Below, in pieces: positions 1-5,713 of a stretch of DNA of 39,770 nucleotides. The stretch is from positions 1-39,770 of the forward strand of contig JAFSPZ010000048.1 in the NCBI GenBank assembly GCA_017451225.1, written 5' to 3'. A program made the position numbers and the translations under genes. How positions within the stretch are numbered: position 1 is the first letter of the stretch; each line of letters begins with the position of its first letter. Under the pieces are notes generated by a model. It was not told the DNA's origin. It was given only the letters and a program-made list of their open reading frames with translations, and searched no databases. Source of the DNA: Muribaculaceae bacterium. GTDB lineage: Bacteria > Bacteroidota > Bacteroidia > Bacteroidales > Muribaculaceae.

Positions 1-50
1 AGAACAGTTCCCGCAAACGGGATAATCAGTGCTGTAATTAGTCCGTTCAT
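1..50 (-). CDS. ZIP-family metal transporter, N-terminal fragment (partial)
   Basis: The gene runs off the left edge; only the first 16 codons are present. The peptide begins MNGLITALIIPFAGT, a hydrophobic start resembling the first membrane segment of ZIP-family (ZupT-like) zinc/divalent metal transporters of Bacteroidales, where an IPFAGT-type motif opens the protein. The ATG (48-50) shares its A with the TGA stop of the flavin reductase upstream (TGATG), so the two are translationally coupled. The family call rests on a short stretch recalled from memory and is tentative; that a gene starts here is better supported, by the overlap and the membrane-like composition. Confidence 0.5.
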   Translation of the reverse strand, partial: MNGLITALIIPFAGTV

Positions 51-562
51 CATTCAATGACATAGGCAGCCACAATCTCGCCATAGTAGGCAATGTGATC
101 GCCAGTTTCGATGGTGTAGAAACGCTTGCGCAACTCGTCGCTGAGCTTATCGTCGTCTTGCTGCTGGCGGTAGAGCACGCGGCACTCAAGAGTGAGTGGC
201 AACTCCTTGATACCAGGCACGCCTATTACTTCTGGTTCAACCAGTGTGAGTCCTGCCACCTCAATCTTGTCGATGTCACGGCCACTCTTGCTGCCGCACA
301 CACCCAGAATTTTCTTGTCATAGTCGCCCACTGGCACATTGATGGTAAACTCGGGATTGCCATCGAGCATGTGGCGAGTGTAACGGCTGTCGCGCACATA
401 GGCCACAAACACCTGCTTCTCCCAAACCACGCCAAGTGTGCCCCACCCTATTGTCATAGAGTTCACTTTATCTCCATTCTTGGTTGTGATGAGTATACCG
501 GGTTTGAAAGCCTTAACAATAGCACAAGCACACTCGCTAAGCTCTATCTTTCTTTTTCCCAT
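50..562 (-). CDS. Flavin reductase family protein (FMN-binding split barrel)
   Basis: A 170-residue cytoplasmic protein of the flavin reductase/FMN-binding split-barrel family, which binds FMN and commonly transfers electrons from NAD(P)H to flavin or other acceptors. The family pattern is visible: an N-terminal strand followed by NSMTIGWGTLG (about residues 34-44), the VRDSRYTRHML segment (about 56-66) and the FTINVP strand (about 72-77). Length is normal for the short bacterial form. ATG at 562 follows a 94-base gap holding a nested hairpin (581-627). The gene overlaps the start of the transporter fragment and lies in a same-strand group with a PPOX-fold protein and a bacterioferritin-like protein, which suggests a redox/metal role. 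The physiological substrate is unknown. Confidence 0.85.
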   Translation of the reverse strand: MGKRKIELSECACAIVKAFKPGILITTKNGDKVNSMTIGWGTLGVVWEKQVFVAYVRDSRYTRHMLDGNPEFTINVPVGDYDKKILGVCGSKSGRDIDKIEVAGLTLVEPEVIGVPGIKELPLTLECRVLYRQQQDDDKLSDELRKRFYTIETGDHIAYYGEIVAAYVIE

Positions 563-580
563 GTGTAGTTAATATTAGAA

Positions 581-627
581 TGGTTGGGCTTCATGGTTGC
601 ATCGATGCAATCACAATAACCCAACCA
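581..627. repeat. Nested inverted repeat in the leader of the flavin reductase gene
   Basis: Outer arms TGGTTGGG (581-588) and CCCAACCA (620-627) are perfectly complementary, and between them lies the perfect 14-base palindrome TTGCATCGATGCAA (597-610). No T-run follows on either strand, so it is not a classical intrinsic terminator. It fills half of the 94-base gap between the small winged-helix-like gene and the flavin reductase, where it could be a leader structure, processing site or operator. Confidence 0.5.
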
Positions 628-656
628 CTAAACTGTTTTAAATTGGGTGCCAAGCC

Positions 657-836
657 TTACTTAGCAGGCTCCCACTTGCAGCGCACGGGCGATGTGATAG
701 CGCCCTCTTTCTTCAACTCGGCAAATGCCTTGTCAACGACCTTGCGGTCGAGACCGGTGAGCTCGGCCACCTTGCCAGCTGCCAAGGGAACACCTGCCTT
801 GCGCATTGCCTCAAGTACTTGATCTTTTGCTTCCAT
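657..836 (-). CDS. Small winged-helix-like protein, 59 residues
   Basis: A short ORF, MEAKDQVLEAMRKAGVP through CKWEPAK. The pattern of one helix, 'PLAAGKVAELTGLDRKVV' and a second helix 'DKAFAELKKEGAI', then a short strand pair, looks like a minimal winged helix-turn-helix: the AGKVAELTGL / KVVDKAFAEL helices are the turn and recognition helix, and TSPVRCKWEP would be the wing. Proteins of this size and composition occur in Bacteroidales and other gut anaerobes. The start is 14 bases after the PPOX gene stop, so the two are probably cotranscribed. Function may be regulatory, but DNA binding is inferred from predicted secondary structure only. Confidence 0.75.
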   Translation of the reverse strand: MEAKDQVLEAMRKAGVPLAAGKVAELTGLDRKVVDKAFAELKKEGAITSPVRCKWEPAK

Positions 837-850
837 GATTATTATTTAGA

Positions 851-1249
851 TTAAAATGTTACTGTCTCAGCAAGTTCCAAAAATTTGAAGAAGTCGGCCT
901 TAGCATCTTTGAGATAGTACATAACACCATTCTCTCCGTTATCGCCTAAAGCTTCTTTTAATGAAGGCATTTTCTCAACGAGTGCACGGCCCACCTCGGG
1001 ACGGTTATCCTCAACAAGCTTGCACTCAATGCGAAGGGTCTGACCCTTAAAGGCACAAATCTCGGCCTTGCAATTGTCAGAAATCTGACGTGTGGCATTG
1101 GTCTTGCCAAACGCCATTATGTAAATCTTGTCCTCAAAGTAAAGCATTGCTCCATAAGGGCGCACGCGTGGCTGATCGCCCTCAACAGTTGCCAGATAGA
1201 ACGTTCCTGCGTTCTCCAGGAAATCATAAACTTTCTTTACCGCTTCCAT
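851..1249 (-). CDS. Pyridoxamine 5'-phosphate oxidase (PPOX) fold protein
   Basis: A 132-residue protein of the PPOX-like FMN-binding split-barrel family. Typical features: N-terminal helix then AGTFYLATVEGDQPRVRPYG (about residues 14-33), the strand-turn-strand with R-x-R-P that cradles flavin phosphate, followed by KIYIMAFGKTNATRQI (about 41-56). Members act as flavin reductases, oxidases or flavin/F420-binding proteins of unknown substrate; true PdxH is longer (about 210 residues), so this is not pyridoxine biosynthesis. The gene lies between the bacterioferritin-like gene upstream, separated by a 16-bp tandem array, and the 59-residue protein downstream. Assignment to the fold is confident; the reaction is not known. 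Confidence 0.85.
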   Translation of the reverse strand: MEAVKKVYDFLENAGTFYLATVEGDQPRVRPYGAMLYFEDKIYIMAFGKTNATRQISDNCKAEICAFKGQTLRIECKLVEDNRPEVGRALVEKMPSLKEALGDNGENGVMYYLKDAKADFFKFLELAETVTF

Positions 1250-1259
1250 GTTAGTGATT

Positions 1260-1323
1260 ATTAATGATTTTGATTATTAATGATTTTGATTATTAATGAT
1301 TTTGATTATTAATGATTTTGATT
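1260..1323. repeat. Tandem repeat, four copies of a 16-bp unit
   Basis: Four perfect head-to-tail copies of ATTAATGATTTTGATT at 1260-1275, 1276-1291, 1292-1307 and 1308-1323, followed by a partial fifth copy (ATTA, 1324-1327) that contains the TAA stop of the bacterioferritin-like gene (minus strand 1325-1327). The array therefore fills nearly all of the gap to the PPOX gene start at 1249. Perfect copies suggest recent slippage expansion. Confidence 0.95.
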
Positions 1324-1324
1324 A

Positions 1325-1783
1325 TTAAAGTGCTGTCTTCATGAGCCAGGGCTTAGCACCGATGCACTCAATGAGTCCAAGTTGCTCTTCGCTCCAGTAC
1401 ATATCGTCTTCCTCGTCCTTGAGGTACTCCTTCATCATGTCGAAGGTAGTGAGGTCGTCCTTAATGCCGTCGATGCACTTGCGCAGCATCTCAATGCCGT
1501 CGACCGACACTTTATAGTCAGCCTTAAGGAACTCGATGGGGTCCTTATAGAGAGTTTGTGCCTCTACTGCCTCTTGCTTTAGCTCACCGCCCAGGTCGAG
1601 CAGGCGATCGATGAACTGGTCAACAAACTCTGCTTCCTCCTTAGCGTGGTCAAGGTACTTGGCCTCAAGCTTGTGGAAACCGAGCGAGCCAAAAACCTTT
1701 GCTTGCAACTTGTGCTGGAAAGACTGAGCGTTAAGGTTTGTCACGAAAAACTGTAATGCTTCAATTGATTTTTTTGCGTCCAT
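1325..1783 (-). CDS. Bacterioferritin-like four-helix protein with altered ferroxidase ligands
   Basis: A 152-residue four-helix-bundle protein of the ferritin/bacterioferritin superfamily, expected to form a cage or dimer in the cytoplasm. The helix B segment AEFVDQFIDRLLDLGGE (about residues 51-67) lines up with E. coli Bfr KHADRYIERILFLEG, and LKDEEDDMYWSEEQLGLI matches the Bfr helix D segment LRDEEGHIDWLETELDLI. Aligned by eye, the Bfr diiron ligands E18, H54 and H130 correspond to Leu, Phe and Asp here, so the classical ferroxidase centre looks incomplete. The 16-bp array starts at its stop codon. Its neighbours are redox/metal genes. It may be a storage, regulatory or DNA-protecting variant; the exact subfamily is unsure. 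Confidence 0.8.
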   Translation of the reverse strand: MDAKKSIEALQFFVTNLNAQSFQHKLQAKVFGSLGFHKLEAKYLDHAKEEAEFVDQFIDRLLDLGGELKQEAVEAQTLYKDPIEFLKADYKVSVDGIEMLRKCIDGIKDDLTTFDMMKEYLKDEEDDMYWSEEQLGLIECIGAKPWLMKTAL

Positions 1784-1837
1784 TTTTGAAATTAATTTAA
1801 TTTATGTGTTAATAATTTTTTGTTTGTTTTGATGTTG

Positions 1838-1845
1838 CAAATTTA
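1838..1845 (-). promoter_or_regulatory. Bacteroidota -7 box for the bacterioferritin-like gene
   Basis: Minus-strand TAAATTTG matches TAnnTTTG and lies about 55 bases upstream of the ATG at 1783. No TTG occurs at the usual 20-base spacing; a TTGA (1861-1864) is closer. A divergent -7 box for the AraC gene is at 1921-1928. Confidence 0.55.
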
Positions 1846-1920
1846 CAGTGTTTTTTGTTCTCAATCATTATTTTTTCAAAAACAACTATTATCCCAAACG
1901 AAACAATTGTGATTTTTTAT

Positions 1921-1928
1921 TAACTTTG
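1921..1928 (+). promoter_or_regulatory. Bacteroidota -7 box for the AraC-family gene
   Basis: TAACTTTG, followed by CAGC, matches TAnnTTTG and lies 23 bases before the ATG at 1952. The -33 region is not well conserved, which would fit an activator-dependent or weak promoter. Confidence 0.6.
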
Positions 1929-1951
1929 CAGCACAAAAAAAACAATAAGTC

Positions 1952-2830
1952 ATGCCCAATCTTAACGAAATAACCCAAACCCACCTGAAAGCAGTGCAGC
2001 GCGAGACGTGGAACAACAAGCTCATTTGCGCCCTCACCGACAAGGACCTGGCCATGCTCAGCAACGAAATCACAGGCGCCCTCAATTGGTACAGTTTCAC
2101 CCTTGTCACCGAGGGGCACATCATTCTCGACAATGGTGCGGGCGAGATGATTTTCACACCTCACGAGATGTTTGTCTTCTATCCTGGCAGCCCCATCTTC
2201 ATTAATGAAACCAGTGATGACTACAAGGGAATATGTCTTATAATCGACGAAGAGATGGCTCACGACACCCAAGCATTCCGCAACCTAATCAAGGCATCGG
2301 TTATTCCAATCTCCAACTATGGAAACTCCAAGATAACCCTCACCCACGACGATGCCACGCGACTGCTCTCGCTCATGCTACTCATCAGGCAATACATCAT
2401 GCAACCGCTCCAACTCAAGGGAGAAATTCTCGAGCATCTGTACTCGGTCTTCATCAACGACTTGATCAGCATCCAGTCGTTTGAGAAAACAAGGCTCTAT
2501 ATATCACGCCAGAGCGAGGAAATATTTATCTCATTCTACACATCACTCACACGCAACTACCTTGAGCACCGCGACCTCAAGTTCTATGCCGACCAACTTT
2601 TCATCTCCACTACCTATCTATCAAGAATAGTCAAGCAGATAACAGGCCGCACAGTGATGGAATGCATCAACGAACTGCTGGCAATGGAGGCCACCCGTCT
2701 GCTCAAATCAACAGCCCTCACCGTCGAACAGATTGCCGACCAATTGCACTTCGCCACCAGCGCTTCGCTTGACAAGTTTTACAAGCGCATGCGTGGCACC
2801 ACCCCACTCTCGGTGCGCCGCAATCAGTAA
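1952..2830 (+). CDS. AraC-family transcriptional regulator
   Basis: A 292-residue regulator with an N-terminal cupin-like sensing domain (about residues 20-130; alternating strands such as WYSFTLVTEGHIILDNG and EMFVFYPGSPIFIN) and a C-terminal AraC/XylS double helix-turn-helix (about 190-290). The C-terminal hallmark 'YADQLFISTTYLSRIVKQ' contains the first recognition helix, and 'VEQIADQLHFATSASLDKFYKR' with the following GTTPLSVR is the classical second HTH with its P-x-x-x-R ending. It is divergent from the bacterioferritin/flavin gene group, which it may control; that link rests on position only. The ligand is unknown. Confidence 0.9.
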   Translation: MPNLNEITQTHLKAVQRETWNNKLICALTDKDLAMLSNEITGALNWYSFTLVTEGHIILDNGAGEMIFTPHEMFVFYPGSPIFINETSDDYKGICLIIDEEMAHDTQAFRNLIKASVIPISNYGNSKITLTHDDATRLLSLMLLIRQYIMQPLQLKGEILEHLYSVFINDLISIQSFEKTRLYISRQSEEIFISFYTSLTRNYLEHRDLKFYADQLFISTTYLSRIVKQITGRTVMECINELLAMEATRLLKSTALTVEQIADQLHFATSASLDKFYKRMRGTTPLSVRRNQ

Positions 2831-2860
2831 AGATTGGTCAGTTTAAGGGGCAAAAATCAT

Positions 2861-2887
2861 GGGGAATCTGAATACGTTCAAATCCCC
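2861..2887. terminator. Possible hairpin between convergent genes
   Basis: GGGGA (2861-2865) pairs with TCCCC (2883-2887), and the interior TGAA/TTCA pair (2869-2872, 2877-2880) closes a TACG tetraloop of UNCG type. It lies between the convergent AraC and esterase genes. No T-run follows, so termination activity is uncertain. Confidence 0.3.
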
Positions 2888-2917
2888 CAAATAATTAAAT
2901 ATCAAAAAAAGTTGTTT

Positions 2918-3877
2918 CTACTTGCTCTGCTTGAAGAGCCAGTCGCGCACGGCGGCGATTTTGTAGCCGTAGTCGAACGAAGCATTATGTTCCATGCCAC
3001 CACGAACGCCATCGGTCAACACGCTTCCCGTTTCCCACTTGACGAAATTGACGTTGCCACCTTTGGCAATAAGTTCTTGCGCAAGCCGCTCTTGTTCCTG
3101 TGCAGGCAGTTTTGCGCTCCACGATGCCGAATCGACACGCGCATTGTTTTGTGCGAGAACAGCAGCCAAATCTTTCATTCCGCCACTTGCCTTGGCGTCA
3201 CCGCCAGCGACGATATAGAAGAATTTCTTGTTGCCAAAGTCCTGCATCTTAGACGTGTCCCACTGGCTGCTCACAAAGAGCGAAGCAGCAAACACATCAG
3301 GGTGAGTGATATTGAAGTAGAACGACATCATGCCACCCATCGACTGGCCGGTGGTGTAAAGTCTATTGGTGTCGACTGGATAGTCCTTGATAATCTGCTC
3401 AAGCAGACGCAATGTCATCTCGACCTCGTCGGTAGTGCTCCAATCGTCCTGAACAGCCCATTCGGTGTATTGAGGCACAAGCACGAAGCAAGGATGCTCG
3501 CGCTGATCGCGCGATGAGGCAAACTCCAGTGCCCCATATCCCTGGGTGAGAGGCGCAGTCACCTCCTTGCCCACGGTGCTGGCATCGGCCATGAAAAGCA
3601 CTAACGGCATTTTGTGGTCGGCATCGCATCCATCAGGAACCATCAAGTTGTACTCCATTGTCTTCCCTGTTTCTGGGTCTTTAAAGGTAAATTGCTTAAA
3701 TTTGTCCAGAGCATCTTTTTTCAATGTGACAAACGCGCTATCGGCATCTTTGTTTATTTGCATTCCTGCACCATGACGACCTCCACGCATTCCATTTTTC
3801 ATTCCGCCCTGTTCACGCTGGGCACAAGCAGTCAAGCACATCAGCCCCACTGCCATAATAAACAATATCTTTCTCAT
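2918..3877 (-). CDS. Exported lipoprotein, alpha/beta-hydrolase (polyhydroxybutyrate-depolymerase/feruloyl-esterase type)
   Basis: A 319-residue protein with a lipoprotein signal: a hydrophobic start followed by LTAC, with Cys18 as the lipidation site, so it is anchored in the envelope. After a Gly/Met/Arg-rich linker (about 20-40) comes an alpha/beta-hydrolase domain with the nucleophile elbow GQSMGG (Ser179), preceded by the VDTNRLYTTG strand typical of the PHB-depolymerase/LpqC-like esterase group. His297 in GGMEHNAS is the likely catalytic histidine. The family cleaves ester bonds in polymers or feruloylated/acetylated polysaccharide; the substrate here is unknown. It is transcribed alone from a -7 box at 3946-3953. 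Confidence 0.85.
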   Translation of the reverse strand: MRKILFIMAVGLMCLTACAQREQGGMKNGMRGGRHGAGMQINKDADSAFVTLKKDALDKFKQFTFKDPETGKTMEYNLMVPDGCDADHKMPLVLFMADASTVGKEVTAPLTQGYGALEFASSRDQREHPCFVLVPQYTEWAVQDDWSTTDEVEMTLRLLEQIIKDYPVDTNRLYTTGQSMGGMMSFYFNITHPDVFAASLFVSSQWDTSKMQDFGNKKFFYIVAGGDAKASGGMKDLAAVLAQNNARVDSASWSAKLPAQEQERLAQELIAKGGNVNFVKWETGSVLTDGVRGGMEHNASFDYGYKIAAVRDWLFKQSK

Positions 3878-3928
3878 GATTCAAAAGTTTGGTTCTATTA
3901 ATCTACTATCTCACCCAACTCAATTATT

Positions 3929-3942
3929 AGTCAAGTGAGTCA
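3929..3942. repeat. Solo copy of the 9-bp array motif
   Basis: AGTCAAGTGAGTCA here is identical to the phase of the 9-bp tandem array at 4823-5020. It lies in the 5' leader of the esterase gene, just downstream of its -7 box, on the opposite side of the ATPase gene from the array. Confidence 0.75.
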
Positions 3943-3945
3943 TTG

Positions 3946-3953
3946 CAAAGATA
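3946..3953 (-). promoter_or_regulatory. Bacteroidota -7 box for the lipoprotein esterase
   Basis: Minus-strand TATCTTTG followed by CAATG matches TAnnTTTG, about 70 bases upstream of the ATG at 3877. No TTG occurs at the 20-base spacing. Confidence 0.55.
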
Positions 3954-4041
3954 CTATTTTTTTCAATACCTATGTGGCAATGAGATTGATAAAAAAACTA
4001 ACATTTGCATCAATCTTAAGTAACATTATTTGTTGTGGGCC

Positions 4042-4049
4042 TAATTTTG
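4042..4049 (+). promoter_or_regulatory. Bacteroidota -7 box for the ATPase gene
   Basis: TAATTTTG matches TAnnTTTG, 38 bases before the ATG at 4088. It lies inside the longer upstream reading frame, which supports 4088 as the true start. Confidence 0.55.
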
Positions 4050-4087
4050 GCACATCTGGTGACTTTTTTTGCGTTAAAAATTTAATT

Positions 4088-4825
4088 ATGGAAAAAGAAA
4101 ATATTTATCTCAATCGCATTTTCAACAAGCACGAGAAGCAGGAGCGGGAGCAATATCCCTTCTCAATTCCTGTGATTGCAAATTTCAAGGAGCTGGTTTT
4201 CAACAAGTCGGTCACCTACATCGTGGGGCCTAACGGTTCAGGAAAATCCACGTTGCTCGAAGCTATTGCAGTGTTGCTGGGCATGAATCCCGAAGGCGGC
4301 ACTCGCAACTTTAACTTTCGCACAGTTGATTCCCACTCATCGTTATGGGAAGAACTAGGCAAGGGCATGGCAAGCCTCTCGTTTGAGGACACTTTCTTCT
4401 TCCGTGCCGAGAGCTATTACAACGTGATTTCCGAGATTGACCGCCTCGCTCACAGCGATCCAGGTTATCTTGCTTACTATGGCGGCAAAAGTATTCACGA
4501 GCGTTCCCATGGCGAGGGTTTTATGGCATTGATTCAGAACCGCTTGCAAGGCCGCAGCATCTACATCTTCGACGAGCCTGAGGCAGCGCTATCTTTCGTG
4601 AATCAGCTCGCCTTCTTGTGCTGGATCAAAAATGTTGTGCAGCAGGGAGCGCAAATCATTATTTCAACACACTCGCCAGTAGTCCTCTCCTACCCCGACG
4701 CATGCATCTATGAGATAGAAGATGGAAAAATCCATCACAAAAGTTACCAGGATTGCAGCGTCTACCGCGATCTCCACAACTTCATCCTCAACCGTGAACT
4801 CTATCTCAAGCAATTAGGACTTTAA
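4088..4825 (+). CDS. Stand-alone ABC/RecF-type AAA ATPase
   Basis: A 245-residue soluble ATPase. Walker A GPNGSGKST (residues 47-55), an ABC-signature-like SHGEGF (140-145), Walker B IYIFDEPE (158-165) and a switch histidine in STHSP (His195) are all in place, in the order of ABC/SMC/RecF-like ATPases. It resembles the COG3910 group of predicted ATPases. There is no membrane segment, permease or nuclease partner beside it. An upstream in-frame extension to 3935 exists, but the MEKENIYLNR start is preferred because a -7 box falls between the two. The gene's TAA stop is the first unit of a 22-copy 9-bp array. The role is unknown. Confidence 0.85.
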   Translation: MEKENIYLNRIFNKHEKQEREQYPFSIPVIANFKELVFNKSVTYIVGPNGSGKSTLLEAIAVLLGMNPEGGTRNFNFRTVDSHSSLWEELGKGMASLSFEDTFFFRAESYYNVISEIDRLAHSDPGYLAYYGGKSIHERSHGEGFMALIQNRLQGRSIYIFDEPEAALSFVNQLAFLCWIKNVVQQGAQIIISTHSPVVLSYPDACIYEIEDGKIHHKSYQDCSVYRDLHNFILNRELYLKQLGL

Positions 4826-5020
4826 GTGAGTTAAGTGAGTCAAGTGAGTCAAGTGAGTCAAGTGAGTCAAGTGAGTCAAGTGAGTCAAGTGAGTCAAGTG
4901 AGTCAAGTGAGTCAAGTGAGTCAAGTGAGTCAGGTGAGTCAGATGAGTCAAGTGAGTCAGGTGAGTCAGGTGAGTCAAGTGAATCAAGTGAGTCAGGTGA
5001 ATCAGATGAATCAAGTGAGT
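4823..5020. repeat. Tandem array, 22 units of 9 bp (CAAGTGAGT)
   Basis: Twenty-two contiguous 9-bp units. The first two read TAAGTGAGT, and the first TAA is the stop codon of the ATPase. The middle units are perfect CAAGTGAGT; the 3' third carries single-base variants (CAGGTGAGT, CAGATGAGT, CAAGTGAAT). Because 9 is a multiple of three, long open frames appear on both strands without being genes. There are no spacers, so it is not a CRISPR array. Perfect units beside the gene and decayed units far from it suggest expansion from the stop-codon end. Confidence 0.95.
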
Positions 5021-5160
5021 CCATGTTTCCACTGAAAAAAAATGCGACTAAAACAAAAGCCATTGTCTTCCATCTTGAGTTTTGCTTTTGAATGAGCCTT
5101 GTTAACAAGTTTTTCTTTATTTATAGATGTGTTAGTGCGCTATAATTCGGGTTAATTTTG

Positions 5161-5168
5161 TATATTTG
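5161..5168 (+). promoter_or_regulatory. Bacteroidota -7 box upstream of the small membrane protein
   Basis: TATATTTG, directly preceded by a second match TAATTTTG (5153-5160), lies about 33 bases before the ATG at 5201. Either could be used. Confidence 0.5.
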
Positions 5169-5200
5169 CAAATTATTTTAGGCGATTAAGCTTATTTGTT

Positions 5201-5692
5201 ATGGATTACCCACTGATAGCCAACATATTACTTGCTGTTTCAAGCTTTTTTGCATTGGTTGTAATGCTCAGATGGGACTTGCTCAAGCTACAAGACAACG
5301 ACAATAGCAACAAGCAGTTCATGGTCTGGCTTCAAGAAACAGATGAGAGCTACAGCACCAAGCGCATAATTCCAATGGCTGCATTGGTGGCTTGCGCTAC
5401 CCCTTGGGCACGCGAGTCGTGGATGGTGGTCTTGCTCATCGCTATAGCAATGACAGCCTTAGCTGTAACGTTCCTGCACGGCAAGCGCAAGCAGCTGTTT
5501 CAGTGCAACAATCGCTCACGAATCATAATGCTTATTATCATAGCAGTGGTTGCAGCTTGCGCAATTTCGCTTTTCACAGCCCACTTCTCGCTCGAAGCAG
5601 GGATGCTGCTGATGCTTTTCACAGCATTTTCCTATGCTCTCGTACTTGGAACCAACTGGGTAGCAAATGTCTTCACTAAGAAAAAACAATAA
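5201..5692 (+). CDS. Small inner-membrane protein resembling the membrane domain of Mur-ligase-family proteins
   Basis: A 163-residue protein with four to five predicted membrane segments (about 5-23, 57-71, 74-92, 106-126, 131-155). The first cytoplasmic loop, LRWDLLKLQDNDNSNKQF followed by VWLQETDESYSTKR, resembles the N-terminal membrane domain that Bacteroidota fuse to MurF-like ligases, which carry a comparable 'LQ-x-N-S-Y ... RWL' loop. No ligase domain follows; ileS starts 21 bases downstream. Either this is a stand-alone version of that domain or the resemblance is coincidental. Probably cotranscribed with ileS. Confidence 0.65.
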   Translation: MDYPLIANILLAVSSFFALVVMLRWDLLKLQDNDNSNKQFMVWLQETDESYSTKRIIPMAALVACATPWARESWMVVLLIAIAMTALAVTFLHGKRKQLFQCNNRSRIIMLIIIAVVAACAISLFTAHFSLEAGMLLMLFTAFSYALVLGTNWVANVFTKKKQ

Positions 5693-5713
5693 AATATATT
5701 CTATAAAATCACA

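Noticed and set aside
2834-3517. 227-residue plus-strand frame
   Set aside because: It overlaps the lipoprotein esterase on the other strand, which has a signal peptide, lipobox and GQSMGG motif.
4823-5020. CRISPR array
   Set aside because: The units are contiguous and of only 9 bp with no spacers, and no cas gene is present.
5054-5090. CAAAAGC...GCTTTTG inverted repeat as terminator after the 9-bp array
   Set aside because: Seven pairs across a loop of more than 20 bases and no T-run; too weak to call.
4806-5108. Serine/aspartate-repeat protein reading on the minus strand, and the opposing MSQVSQV frame
   Set aside because: Both are by-products of the 9-bp tandem array, which keeps frames open on both strands; the start region has no conserved protein features.
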